Source: Nitrospiria bacterium (lineage in GTDB: Bacteria; Nitrospirota; Nitrospiria; JACQBZ01). Taken from it: 64,000 nucleotides of DNA. Position 1 is the stretch's first letter, and the number at the start of each line of letters is the position of its first letter. The position numbers and the translations under genes were made by a program. The stretch lies in the NCBI GenBank assembly GCA_035498035.1, contig DATKAN010000058.1, positions 19,323 through 83,322 of the forward strand. Reading direction: 5' to 3'. Below are positions 7,866 to 16,674 of the stretch, piece after piece. The notes beneath the pieces were generated by a model. That model saw nothing but the letters and a program-made list of their open reading frames with translations, searched no databases and was not told the DNA's origin.

Positions 7866-8069
7866 ATGAGTAAAGGAAAGGTGAAGTGGTTCAACGAGAA
7901 GAAAGGGTACGGGTTTATCGAACAAGAAGGCGGCGGAGACGTCTTCGTCCATTTCTCGGCGATTCAGGGAGATGGATTTAAAACATTGACCGAGGGTCAG
8001 GAGGTGGAGTTCGATGTCGTGGAAGGAAAAAAAGGTCCGCAGGCATCGAATGTGACCAAGGCGCAATAA
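7866..8069 (+). CDS. Cold-shock domain protein (CspA family)
   Basis: Single OB-fold RNA chaperone of 67 residues. RNP1 is KGYGFIEQ and RNP2 is VFVHFSAI; the N-terminus [15 protein letters not shown] and C-terminus [11 protein letters not shown] are canonical. GGAGGGG lies about 9 bases upstream of the ATG. It stands alone and is closed by a strong intrinsic terminator 25 bases after its stop. Probably an abundant single-gene transcript; whether it is cold-induced cannot be read from the sequence. Confidence 0.96.
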   Translation: MSKGKVKWFNEKKGYGFIEQEGGGDVFVHFSAIQGDGFKTLTEGQEVEFDVVEGKKGPQASNVTKAQ

Positions 8070-8094
8070 CCAACCAAACGAATGATGATGTATG

Positions 8095-8132
8095 AAAACC
8101 CCGACAAGGCGTCCGCTTTGTCGGGGTTTTTT
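8095..8132 (+). terminator. Intrinsic terminator after the cold-shock gene
   Basis: AAAACCCCGACAA (8095-8107) pairs perfectly with TTGTCGGGGTTTT, with a 10-base loop and a run of six T. A textbook rho-independent terminator that isolates the csp gene from secA. Confidence 0.9.
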
Positions 8133-8203
8133 ATCCCCGTCGTCTTTTTGCGTTCTTTTTTCGTGTTGTGGTAGTATAATAGAATCGTTTTTTAACGGAC
8201 TTC

Positions 8204-10900
8204 ATGATGTTGGGACTACTGATCCGAAAAGTCATAGGAACGAAGAACGACCGGGAGCTGAAACGACTGGCTCCGAAGGTGGAGCAAATTTCCGCCTTCG
8301 AACCGGCCGTCGCATCCTTGGACGATCAGCAACTGCGGTCGAAAACGGAAGCGTTCCGGTCCCGTTTGGCGGCCGGCGAGTCGCTGGAGGATCTCCTCCC
8401 GGAGGCCTTCGCCGTGGTGAGGGAAACATCGAAACGCCGTTTGGGGATGCGGCATTTCGACGTGCAACTCCTGGGCGGAATCGTTCTGCACGAGGGCAAG
8501 ATCTCCGAGATGAAAACGGGCGAGGGCAAGACGCTCGTGGCCACGCTCCCGCTGTATCTGAACGCGCTGCCGGGGCTCGGAGCCCATCTGGTGACGGTAA
8601 ACGACTACCTGGCCAAACGCGATGCCCAGTGGATGGGTCCGATCTACCATGCCCTGGGATTATCGGTGGGGGTGATTCAGCACGAGGCCGCCTTTCGTTT
8701 CGACCCGTCCTACCAGGCGGCCGACCGCCGCCTCCAATACCTGCGGCCGGTGAGTCGACCCGAGGCCTACCAATCCGATATCACCTACGGGACCAACAAC
8801 GAGTTCGGATTCGACTATCTCCGGGACAACATGACGGTCGACTTGAATCAGGGCGTTCAACGGGAGCTTCACTATGCCATTGTGGATGAGGTCGACAGCA
8901 TCCTGATCGATGAGGCCCGGACGCCGCTGATCATCTCCGGCCCGACCGAAGAGTCCACCGACAAATACTATCGGATCAATCAAATCATACCGTCCCTGAA
9001 GGAAACCGAGGATTATACCGTAGAGGAAAAAACCAAAACGGTGACCCTGACGGAGGAAGGCAACGCAAAGGTCGAGCGGCTTTTGGGGGTTTCGAATCTG
9101 TACGACCTGTCGAACATCGATCTGGTGCATCACGTCATTCAAGGCCTGAAGGCCCACACGCTTTTCAAGCGGGACGTGGACTACGTCGTCAAGGACGGCG
9201 AGGTTATGATCGTCGATGAATTCACCGGCCGGCTGATGCCGGGCCGCCGCTGGAGCGACGGGCTGCACCAGGCGGTCGAGGCGAAGGAAGGGGTGAAGAT
9301 CGCCAACGAAAACCAGACGCTGGCCTCGATTACCTTCCAAAACTACTTCCGGCTGTACAAAAAACTGGGCGGGATGACGGGTACGGCCGATACCGAGGCG
9401 GCGGAGTTTGCAAAAATCTACAATCTCGACGTGATGGTGATCCCGCCCAACCGGAACATGATCCGGAAGGATTTTGCCGACGTCGTGTACCGGACCGAAC
9501 GCGAAAAATTCAATGCGATCGTCGAAGAAGTGGGCGAACTCCATCAAAACGGTCAGCCGGTTCTCGTGGGCACGATCTCCATCGAAAAATCCGAACGGTT
9601 GAGCGGGCTCCTCAAGCGCCAGGGCATCAAGCACTCCGTCTTGAACGCCAAATACCATGAAAAGGAGGCCGAGATCATCGCGCAGGCCGGGAGCAAAGGG
9701 GCCGTGACGATCGCGACCAACATGGCCGGGCGCGGCACGGACATTCTCCTGGGAGGGAACCCTGATTTTCTCTTCAAACGGCATCTCATCCAGCAACCCG
9801 AGATGCCCCCGGACGAGCAGGCCCGGCTTTTTGAGCGGATCAAAAAGGAATGCGAGGCCGAAAAAGCGGATGTGGTCACGCTGGGCGGGCTTCACATCCT
9901 GGGCACCGAGCGCCATGAGAGCCGCCGGATCGACAACCAGTTGCGGGGACGGGCCGGCCGGCAGGGGGATCCGGGATCGTCGCGCTTTTACCTTTCCCTG
10001 GAAGACGATCTCATGCGGATTTTCGGCTCGGAGCGGATTTCGGGCCTGATGCAACGGCTCGGCATGGAGGAAGGGATCCCGATCGAGCACCGCATGGTCA
10101 CCCGCGCCATCGAGAACGCCCAGAAGAAGGTGGAGGCGCATAATTTCGATATCCGGAAGCAGCTGCTCGAATACGACGACGTGATGAACAAACAGCGCGA
10201 GGTGATCTACGAACAACGGCGGCGGATCCTTCGCGGTGAAAATCTGACCGATCTGTTTCTGGGCATGATCGATGACCGTTTGGACGAGATCCTGGAACTG
10301 TACTGTCCGGAAGGGGTTTATCCCGAGGAATGGGATCTCAAAGGGCTCAACGAAGCGCTCGCCCGCCAGTTTGCGATGAATCCCGAGTCCGAATCGGAGA
10401 TGAAAGACCTGGGACGAACGGCCCTGCGCGAGCATCTCATCCAGAAAATTGACGAGGCTTACAAAAATAAAGAGGCCGAATTGGGCGAGCCGTTGATGCG
10501 GCAGCTGGAAAAGATGGTGACGCTTCGGGTGATCGACACCCAATGGAAGGATCATCTCCTCGCGATGGATTACCTGAAGGAGGGAATCGGCCTGCGCGGT
10601 TACGGGCAGAAGGACCCCTTGGTGGAATACAAACGGGAAGGGTTCGGGATGTTCTCGGCCTTGATGGACCGCCTCAAGACCGATGCGGTGGAACATCTCT
10701 TCAAGATCCAGGTGGTCAAGGATCAGCCCGCGCCGGCGGCCCGGCCGGCGGCGCTACCCCAACCGCCCCGCCTTCAGTTCAGCCGGGGCGATGCCGCGGC
10801 CCAGCCCAAAACGGTGCAGCGGGAGGTTCAGAAGGTCGGCCGGAACGACCCCTGCCCCTGTGGAAGCGGAAAGAAATATAAAAAATGCCACGGACAATGA
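8204..10900 (+). CDS. secA: Preprotein translocase ATPase SecA
   Basis: Motor that pushes unfolded preproteins through SecYEG. 898 residues, full length. Landmarks: Walker [18 protein letters not shown]-type Walker [17 protein letters not shown], nucleotide-domain 2 motifs [15 protein letters not shown] and [25 protein letters not shown], and a C-terminal zinc-binding tail [14 protein letters not shown] that binds SecB or ribosomes. The start is ATG 8204 or the adjacent ATG 8207. A perfect TATAAT lies at 8175-8180 but the -35 is poor. The next gene starts 10 bases after its stop. Confidence 0.98.
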   Translation: MMLGLLIRKVIGTKNDRELKRLAPKVEQISAFEPAVASLDDQQLRSKTEAFRSRLAAGESLEDLLPEAFAVVRETSKRRLGMRHFDVQLLGGIVLHEGKISEMKTGEGKTLVATLPLYLNALPGLGAHLVTVNDYLAKRDAQWMGPIYHALGLSVGVIQHEAAFRFDPSYQAADRRLQYLRPVSRPEAYQSDITYGTNNEFGFDYLRDNMTVDLNQGVQRELHYAIVDEVDSILIDEARTPLIISGPTEESTDKYYRINQIIPSLKETEDYTVEEKTKTVTLTEEGNAKVERLLGVSNLYDLSNIDLVHHVIQGLKAHTLFKRDVDYVVKDGEVMIVDEFTGRLMPGRRWSDGLHQAVEAKEGVKIANENQTLASITFQNYFRLYKKLGGMTGTADTEAAEFAKIYNLDVMVIPPNRNMIRKDFADVVYRTEREKFNAIVEEVGELHQNGQPVLVGTISIEKSERLSGLLKRQGIKHSVLNAKYHEKEAEIIAQAGSKGAVTIATNMAGRGTDILLGGNPDFLFKRHLIQQPEMPPDEQARLFERIKKECEAEKADVVTLGGLHILGTERHESRRIDNQLRGRAGRQGDPGSSRFYLSLEDDLMRIFGSERISGLMQRLGMEEGIPIEHRMVTRAIENAQKKVEAHNFDIRKQLLEYDDVMNKQREVIYEQRRRILRGENLTDLFLGMIDDRLDEILELYCPEGVYPEEWDLKGLNEALARQFAMNPESESEMKDLGRTALREHLIQKIDEAYKNKEAELGEPLMRQLEKMVTLRVIDTQWKDHLLAMDYLKEGIGLRGYGQKDPLVEYKREGFGMFSALMDRLKTDAVEHLFKIQVVKDQPAPAARPAALPQPPRLQFSRGDAAAQPKTVQREVQKVGRNDPCPCGSGKKYKKCHGQ

Positions 10901-10910
10901 TCGGGAGCCC

Positions 10911-11726
10911 ATGCTGAAGATCGCCGGCATCCAGATGCGATGCTCCAAGGACCCCGACTCTAATCTCCGAAAAGCCATCGAGATGATCGCCCTGGCCGCG
11001 GAACGGGGGGCCGGAATCATCTCCACACAACAGCTTTTCAACCTGCCCTGGTTTGCCTTCGAGAGCCGGGAGGATCATTTTCGGTGGGCCGAGCCCATCG
11101 ACGGGCCGACCGTTTCAGCCCTTCGGGCGGAAGCCCGGAAACACGCCGTGGTGTTGATCGGAACTTTTTTCGAAAAAGACGGGGATGCCCACTACAACAC
11201 GTCGGCCGTGATCGAGAAAGACGGGACCTTGGTCGGCCGTTACCGAAAGGTGCATCTTCCCCAGATCCCGTTGTGGGAGGAGAAGTATTATTTCAAGGCG
11301 GGGGATCTCGGATTCCCGGTCTTTGAAACCTCCCTAGCGCGGATCGGCATTCAGATCTGCTGGGACAATTTTTTCCCGGAGGGCAGCCGGATCATGGCCC
11401 TGCAGGGCGCGCAGATCCTCTTCGCCCCCACGGCGGCCGCCTTCGCTTCCCAGTCCCGCTGGGAGAAGATGATCTGCGCCAACGCCATCGCGAACAACGT
11501 CTTCATTCTTCGGATCAACCGCGCCGGCCAGGAGGAACGGCAAACGTTCTACGGTCGGAGTTTCTGCGTCAATCCCTTCGGAGAACTGATCGCCTCGCCC
11601 GCCGGGGAAAACGACGCCGTCGTGTTTTCGGAAGTTAACCTGAACGAGGTTCAGGAAACGCGAGACATCTGGACCTTTTTCCGGGACCGTCGGCCCGAAC
11701 TCTACGGGGAACTCGCACAACCATGA
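10911..11726 (+). CDS. Nitrilase-superfamily protein, catalytic Glu replaced by Gln
   Basis: Carbon-nitrogen hydrolase fold, closest in pattern to N-carbamoylputrescine amidase-like proteins (SNLRKAIEMIALAAERGAG, GRYRKVHLPQIP, WEEKYYFKAGD, IGIQICWDN). Members use a Glu-Lys-Cys triad. Lys113 and Cys150 are present with the usual 37-residue gap, but the position of the Glu (normally QELF) reads TQQLFNLPWF, with Gln41 encoded by CAG at 11031-11033. The Glu is the general base, so activity may be lost or altered. 271 residues from ATG 10911; its stop overlaps the next start (ATGA). Lies in a run with secA. Confidence 0.85.
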   Translation: MLKIAGIQMRCSKDPDSNLRKAIEMIALAAERGAGIISTQQLFNLPWFAFESREDHFRWAEPIDGPTVSALRAEARKHAVVLIGTFFEKDGDAHYNTSAVIEKDGTLVGRYRKVHLPQIPLWEEKYYFKAGDLGFPVFETSLARIGIQICWDNFFPEGSRIMALQGAQILFAPTAAAFASQSRWEKMICANAIANNVFILRINRAGQEERQTFYGRSFCVNPFGELIASPAGENDAVVFSEVNLNEVQETRDIWTFFRDRRPELYGELAQP

Positions 11727-12826
11727 AGACGCTGGACCTTCTCAATCGTTACCGGACCGAGAACGGCCGTCTGCGCAGCGCCCTCGCCCAACGCTCCAAG
11801 GAACTGTCCTTCTTCATCAACAGCGGGAAGGCCCTGACCTCCACGTTGGAATTCAACAAGATCCTCCGGGTCATCATGGAAAGGGCGCAGCGGCTGATCA
11901 AGTGCGACGCCTGGTCGTTGCTGCTCTTGGATGAGGAGGTTCAGGAGCTCCGTTTTGTCGCGGCCAAGGGGACCAAGGGCGTCAACAAGGTTCGCTTAAA
12001 AGTGGGCCAGGGCATCGCCGGTTGGGTCGCCAAGACCGGCCAGCCCTTGATCATCCGGGATATCCGGAAGGACCGGCGCTTCAGCCGTGCCGCGGACCGC
12101 ATCACCCGGTTCAAGACCCGCTCCGTTCTGTGCGTGCCGATCGTCAACAAAAAGCGGACGATCGGCGTCCTGGAAATGATCAACAAACAGAACCGAAAAC
12201 CCTTCGATGAAACCGACCAGGATCTCCTCCGGAAACTCGTGGATCAGGCCGCGATCGCGCTGGAGCGGGCCAGCCTCTATGAGCGCATGTCGAATCTGGC
12301 GATCACGGACGACCTGACCAAGCTTTATAATTTCCGTTACCTGGACCAAATCCTCGACCGCGAAATCAATCGCTGCCGGCGCTACGGGTCCATTCTCTCG
12401 CTCATCTTTTTCGACATGGACTACTTCAAACACGTGAACGATGTCCATGGGCATCTCATGGGCAGCAAGGTCCTGGTGGAGGTGGCGCGTATCCTGGTTG
12501 AAAACCTCAGGGACGTGGACATCATCTCGCGCTACGGCGGCGACGAATTCGTCGTGGTCCTTCCGGAAACCGATGTCGAGACGGCCGCCCGGATCACCCA
12601 CCGCTTGCACAAAAGCCTGAAGGCTCACGAGTTCTTGAAGGACGAAGGATTGCAGATCAATATGTCGGCCAGCTTCGGGATCGCGGGGTATCCGGAGCAT
12701 GCGATGACGAAGCGGGATCTTGTCCGGATGGCCGACCAGGCGATGTATCTGGCCAAGAACAGCGGGCGCGACCAGGTTTGCATCGCCGAGAAGCGCGCCG
12801 CGCGGACCCGGGCCCGCGCCCACTAA
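11723..12826 (+). CDS. GAF-GGDEF diguanylate cyclase
   Basis: Makes cyclic di-GMP from GTP under control of an N-terminal sensor. After a short coiled-coil start (RYRTENGRLRSALAQRS), a GAF domain spans about residues 38-185 (LLLLDEEVQELRF, VGQGIAGWVAKTGQPLIIRDI, VLCVPIVNKKRTIGVLEMINK). The GGDEF domain follows from ITDDLTKLYNFRYL. The active site is intact (GGDEF at 272-276) and the inhibitory site RDVD is at 263-266, five residues upstream as expected. No membrane segment, so cytoplasmic. Overlaps the nitrilase-family gene by 4 bases. Two PilZ proteins in the window could be effectors. Confidence 0.95.
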   Translation: MKTLDLLNRYRTENGRLRSALAQRSKELSFFINSGKALTSTLEFNKILRVIMERAQRLIKCDAWSLLLLDEEVQELRFVAAKGTKGVNKVRLKVGQGIAGWVAKTGQPLIIRDIRKDRRFSRAADRITRFKTRSVLCVPIVNKKRTIGVLEMINKQNRKPFDETDQDLLRKLVDQAAIALERASLYERMSNLAITDDLTKLYNFRYLDQILDREINRCRRYGSILSLIFFDMDYFKHVNDVHGHLMGSKVLVEVARILVENLRDVDIISRYGGDEFVVVLPETDVETAARITHRLHKSLKAHEFLKDEGLQINMSASFGIAGYPEHAMTKRDLVRMADQAMYLAKNSGRDQVCIAEKRAARTRARAH

Positions 12827-12842
12827 TTGAAGCACCCCGCCT

Positions 12843-13973
12843 TCACGGGGAGGGGTTGCGCTCGCCGTGCGGATTGAGGCTTAGCGGATCGTCTTTCAAT
12901 TCTCCGGGCAACGCGTCCCCCTGGCCCGCCGAGATCAAGCGCTCCCCGAACCGATCCAGACGGATCGAGGCCTCCTCATACCGGCCCTTGGCGTTGGTGA
13001 GGTGCGTGCCGATCACCTCGAATTCCTTCCGGAACCGCTCGAAGTCCCCCCGCAGACGTTCCAGGTGGCTGATGATGATCTGGGCGCTCTTCTCGATCTG
13101 AAGCCCCTTGAGGCCCATCACGATCGCCTGGAGATACGCGTACAGACTGTTGGGCGAGACGGGGATCACCTTGCGTTCGAGGGCGTAGGCCGACAGGCTC
13201 TTTTCGTCGCCGAGGTTTTCATCCTTGATGATGGTTTCATAGTAGACATTCTCGGCCGGGATGTACATCAGCGCGAAGGGAAAGGTTCCCTCGTCCGGCA
13301 GGATGTATTTGTCGGCGATGGCGTCGGCGTGTTTCTTGACGTCCGCGTTGAATTTTTTTCGGGCGGCCTTCCGCTCCTCGTCGTTTTTGGATTCGACCAC
13401 CCGCCGGAAATTCTCCAGCGGAAACTTCGAATCCACCGGCACCAGGAATTGGCCCAGCCGGATCACCGCGTCCACCGCCTCGCCGCTTTTGAAGCGGTGT
13501 TGAAGCGTGAAATGGTTGGGCGGGAGGATCTGGGCCAGGAGGTCTCCCAAGAAAAGCTCGCCCAGAATCCCGCGGAGTTTCGGGGCCCGGAGAATTTCCT
13601 GCAGGCTGGCGATGTCCTTCCCGACATCGAACACCTGCTGGGTGGCCTTCGAAAGCTCGCCCAGGTTCTGTTTCACCTCGCCCACCACCCGGGCGGCGTT
13701 GTCGAGGCGCGTCCCAATCTGTCCCGTCGCGTTCTGGAGCTGCTGGACCATCGCGGCGAGCTGCTGGTTGACCTGCTGCGTGACGGAGGAGAGCTGCTGG
13801 TTGAGGGCGGTTGTGTTCCCCGCGATCGTTTCGGTGATCTGCTGCCGCAGCGCGTCCACCTGCTGCTGCATCACCAGCATCCCGGTGTCCGGCGGCTTGT
13901 TTTTGCCCTGCAGCAGGACGACGATCAACAGCCCGATGACGGCGACGATCCCGATGACGAGAACAATTTCCAT
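12843..13973 (-). CDS. rmuC: DNA recombination protein RmuC family
   Basis: Predicted nuclease-fold protein reported to limit inversions at short inverted repeats. Start chosen at ATG 13973 (MEIVLVIGIVAV), which gives an N-terminal membrane helix (residues about 2-22), a long coiled coil rich in Gln (QQQVDALRQQITETIAG to QLQNATGQI), then the conserved RmuC core: LRGILGELFLGDLLAQILPPNHF, VDAVIRLGQFLVPVDSKFPLENF, and AYALERKVIPVSPNSLYAYL. 376 residues. Convergent with the GGDEF gene, 16 bases apart. Its presence in a repeat-rich window is noted but is not evidence of a link. Confidence 0.93.
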   Translation of the reverse strand: MEIVLVIGIVAVIGLLIVVLLQGKNKPPDTGMLVMQQQVDALRQQITETIAGNTTALNQQLSSVTQQVNQQLAAMVQQLQNATGQIGTRLDNAARVVGEVKQNLGELSKATQQVFDVGKDIASLQEILRAPKLRGILGELFLGDLLAQILPPNHFTLQHRFKSGEAVDAVIRLGQFLVPVDSKFPLENFRRVVESKNDEERKAARKKFNADVKKHADAIADKYILPDEGTFPFALMYIPAENVYYETIIKDENLGDEKSLSAYALERKVIPVSPNSLYAYLQAIVMGLKGLQIEKSAQIIISHLERLRGDFERFRKEFEVIGTHLTNAKGRYEEASIRLDRFGERLISAGQGDALPGELKDDPLSLNPHGERNPSP

Positions 13974-14049
13974 GCGCCCGATTCTATCCGCGCGGGTCCG
14001 AGAAGTCAACCCGCGTGCGTTCCGTCGAAAATTCGGAGGACCGGCGATT

Positions 14050-14547
14050 CTATCGGGGTGGATCTTCGTGGGGCGGGTTCGTTCTTTCCCGGACGGCCTT
14101 CGCGTGGACGATCGTGGTCCTCGTGTTGTAAATCCCCAGGATGGAGAAATAACGCTCGTCGACCCGGATGTCGTACAGATGGCGAACGTCGTATCGCTTC
14201 TGGGCATCCGCAATGGCCGCGCGGATGCTTCGATCCTCCATATCGACCGAAAAACCGGACATGGGCCCGAGGCCGATGAACAATCCGACCGGGATGAAAA
14301 ACCCCGTCATCCTGCTTGAGCCTTCGACCTCGATCACCTCGTCCTCCTGAATCAGCGGAATGAGATCCCGACGGGTCATCGAGGGATAAGCGTAAGGGGC
14401 GTCGTAGTCCTGATAAATGGGAAACCCCCGCGGAAGCTCCGCACGGTCCATCATGCTGCCAATGGCTCCATCGCCGTGCGGTCCGACGGCCCGCGCCGGA
14501 TAGGAACAGAATAAGATGAAAAGAATCAGGACGATCGTGCGGATCAC
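14050..14547 (-). CDS. Exported TRL-like protein A
   Basis: 165 residues with a cleavable signal peptide (MIRTIVLILFILFCSYPARA). The C-terminal third (IRAAIADAQKRYDVRHLYDI, VDERYFSILGIYNTRTTIVHA) aligns with the C-terminal third of the neighbouring lipoprotein, so the two are diverged paralogues of a TRL-like family; the middle region (PYAYPSMTRRDLIPLIQEDE) is its own. It also has a hydrophobic stretch MTGFFIPVGLFIGLGPM that could cross or sit in a membrane. The start is GTG at 14547 with AGGAGG about 11 bases upstream. Function unknown. Confidence 0.7.
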   Translation of the reverse strand: MIRTIVLILFILFCSYPARAVGPHGDGAIGSMMDRAELPRGFPIYQDYDAPYAYPSMTRRDLIPLIQEDEVIEVEGSSRMTGFFIPVGLFIGLGPMSGFSVDMEDRSIRAAIADAQKRYDVRHLYDIRVDERYFSILGIYNTRTTIVHAKAVRERTNPPHEDPPR

Positions 14548-14568
14548 GGGAGCCGTACCCTCCTGCGT

Positions 14569-14937
14569 TTAATGCGCCGCCTTGGCGGTGACGATGATGG
14601 TTCGGCTGATATACAAGCCGAGAACGTTGAACACCCTCTGGTCGGTTTTTACATCATAAACCTCCTTGACCTCGACCCCGGCCTTCCGCTTCGCATCCTC
14701 CAGGGCCGCATCGAGCCCCGCGTCTCCCCACGAGATCATTCCGAAGAGCAGGGCATGGGCGGTGGATTGACCCACGATCTCTTGATTATCCAAGGTCAGG
14801 TCTTTCACGTCCAGGCGGGTGTTGGAAATCCAGGCCAGGGGCATCGTGGTATTGGCATAAATGCAGCCGGCCAGACCTGCCGTAAGCACCGCCAGGGCGG
14901 CGGTTCTCCAAATCACGTTGACGGATTTCGTCGACAT
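14569..14937 (-). CDS. TRL-like family lipoprotein B
   Basis: 122 residues. A lipoprotein signal (AVLTAGLAGC) puts the mature N-terminus at Cys25. The body matches the TRL-like family pattern: GQSTAHALLFGMISWGDAGLDAALEDAK, then VKEVYDVKTDQRVFNVLG. The name comes from an association with tRNA loci; no function is known. GGAGGG lies 7 bases before the ATG. It precedes exported protein A by 21 bases on the same strand, forming a two-gene unit. The 180 bases upstream are AT-rich and shared with the divergent kinase-like gene. Confidence 0.78.
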   Translation of the reverse strand: MSTKSVNVIWRTAALAVLTAGLAGCIYANTTMPLAWISNTRLDVKDLTLDNQEIVGQSTAHALLFGMISWGDAGLDAALEDAKRKAGVEVKEVYDVKTDQRVFNVLGLYISRTIIVTAKAAH

Positions 14938-15117
14938 CGATTTGCCCTCCGTTTATCCGTAGAATAATACTTTAAATATAAAATATACCACGTTTATAAA
15001 TCAAAAAACCCGTTTCGGGCAACTCTTTTGGTTGAACCGGGAGAAATTCCCGGACCGGCCTCTTTGACTTTCTATCGATAACTGACTAAAATGATATCGA
15101 TTGAAAGGGAGGCGCGG

Positions 15118-16674
15118 ATGATCTGGTATCGCTCGCTCATGGACCCTGCGGCTTACCCGCATCCCGTCCGGGAGATCCGGCATCTGGCGACGCATATCTC
15201 GGACGTCTTCCTGACCGGGCCGTTTGCCTACAAGATCAAAAAACCGGTCGATTTGAAATTCCTCGATTTCTCTACACTGGAAAAACGGCGCTATTATTGC
15301 GAGCGGGAAGTGGCCTTGAACCGCCGCTTGGCGCCGGAGATCTACCTGGGGGTGGTGCCGATCACGCGGGACGGCGAGCGTTTCCGCGTCGATGGGAAAG
15401 GGGAGCCGGTGGAGTACGCCGTGAAGATGGTCCAGTTCGCCCAGGAAGGACTCCTGGATGCGATGGCCGAGCGGGACGAACTGTCGCGCGGGACGATCGT
15501 GGAACTGGCCTCCCGGATCGCCCGCTTTCACCGGTCCGCCGAGCGCGCCGACGACGTATTCGGGACACCGGAGGCGGTCGGGGAGAATGTGCTCCGGAAC
15601 TTCGAGCAGACGGCGAAATTCCAGGAGAGCGTCGTGCCACCGAAGCGATTTTCGAGGCTCCGGGAGTATTCGGAACATTTTCTGACCCAGAAAGCGCTCC
15701 TGTTCCGTGAGCGGATCAAGCGCGGCGCGATCCGCGTCTGTCACGGCGACCTGCACCTTCAGAATATCTGCCTCGATGGGGGCCGCTTGATCGTCTTCGA
15801 TTGCATCGAGTTCAACGACGCCCTGAATCATATCGACGTCGTCAACGAGATCGCTTTCTTGTTGATGGATCTGGACCATCGCGGCCTTTCGGCGCCGGGC
15901 GGTCGCTTCCTCAACGCCTATCTGGAGCAAACCCAGGACTACCAGGGACTGTCGATGCTGGATTTCTATCTCGTCTACCGGGCCTGCGTGAGGGCGAAGG
16001 TGGCCTGCATTCTTATCGAGGACCCCGATATCACCGAGGTGGAAAAGGCCATGGCCCGGGAGCGCGCCTCGTCCTACTTCGAGCTGGCCGAGCGTTATCT
16101 GGCCGACCGCCGCCCCGGTCTGATTTTAATGGCGGGGGTGAGCGGAACGGGAAAGAGCACCGTCGCGTGGGAAGTCGCGGAGTCGTTGGAGGGGGTCGTG
16201 ATTCGTTCGGATGCCGTGCGCAAATCGCTGGCCGGGGCGGGTCCGGAGGCGCGAAGCGCGACGGATTACGGCCGCGGCATCTACACGTCCGAGATGACCG
16301 AACGAACCTATGACGGCCTTCTGGAACGGGCCGAATACGTGATCGCGAGCGGGCGCTGGGCCGTTCTCGACGCCACATATGCCCGGATGCGGCACCGATC
16401 GGTCGTAAGTTCGTGGGCCAAAAAAAAGACCCTGCCTTTCGTGATCCTCCATTGCACCGCGCCCCCCGCCGTTCTTGAAGCCCGTCTGGCGCAAAGGACG
16501 GCCGAGGGGACGGACGTTTCGGATGCCGATGCCGGGATCATGCGGCGGCAACTCTCGGCGTTCGAGCCCTTCGGTCCGGAGGAGGCGGGGTCCGTGGTCG
16601 CGGTGGATACGGAAAAGCCGTGGAACGGGAAGGAGATCGTGGCCGTATGCCGGACGAGGGCCGAGCCCCACTGA
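15118..16674 (+). CDS. Fusion of aminoglycoside-kinase-like domain and AAA_33 P-loop kinase
   Basis: 518 residues. The N-terminal ~310 residues resemble aminoglycoside phosphotransferases (COG2187): VFLTGPFAYKIKKPVDLKFLDF at the start, catalytic loop CHGDLHLQNICL and metal site IVFDCIEFND. The C-terminal domain has a Walker A (GVSGTGKSTVA, about residues 338-348) and DATYARMRHR, typical of zeta-toxin/AAA_33-type small kinases. This fusion is known as a family in many bacteria, but its substrate is unknown and nothing here shows antibiotic resistance. ATG 15118 is preferred (GGGAGG upstream) over 15091. Confidence 0.88.
   Translation: MIWYRSLMDPAAYPHPVREIRHLATHISDVFLTGPFAYKIKKPVDLKFLDFSTLEKRRYYCEREVALNRRLAPEIYLGVVPITRDGERFRVDGKGEPVEYAVKMVQFAQEGLLDAMAERDELSRGTIVELASRIARFHRSAERADDVFGTPEAVGENVLRNFEQTAKFQESVVPPKRFSRLREYSEHFLTQKALLFRERIKRGAIRVCHGDLHLQNICLDGGRLIVFDCIEFNDALNHIDVVNEIAFLLMDLDHRGLSAPGGRFLNAYLEQTQDYQGLSMLDFYLVYRACVRAKVACILIEDPDITEVEKAMARERASSYFELAERYLADRRPGLILMAGVSGTGKSTVAWEVAESLEGVVIRSDAVRKSLAGAGPEARSATDYGRGIYTSEMTERTYDGLLERAEYVIASGRWAVLDATYARMRHRSVVSSWAKKKTLPFVILHCTAPPAVLEARLAQRTAEGTDVSDADAGIMRRQLSAFEPFGPEEAGSVVAVDTEKPWNGKEIVAVCRTRAEPH

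Noticed and set aside
8660..10696. A 678-codon minus-strand frame opposite secA
   Set aside because: SecA motifs on the plus strand are unambiguous; the antisense frame has no conserved motif.
15001..15030. CCCG-AAA-CGGG followed by T-run on the minus strand, a possible terminator
   Set aside because: Only a 4-bp stem, and no gene ends there on that strand.
15118..16674. Antibiotic-resistance aminoglycoside kinase
   Set aside because: The kinase-like fold is fused to a P-loop domain as in a widespread family of unknown substrate; no resistance context or mobile element.
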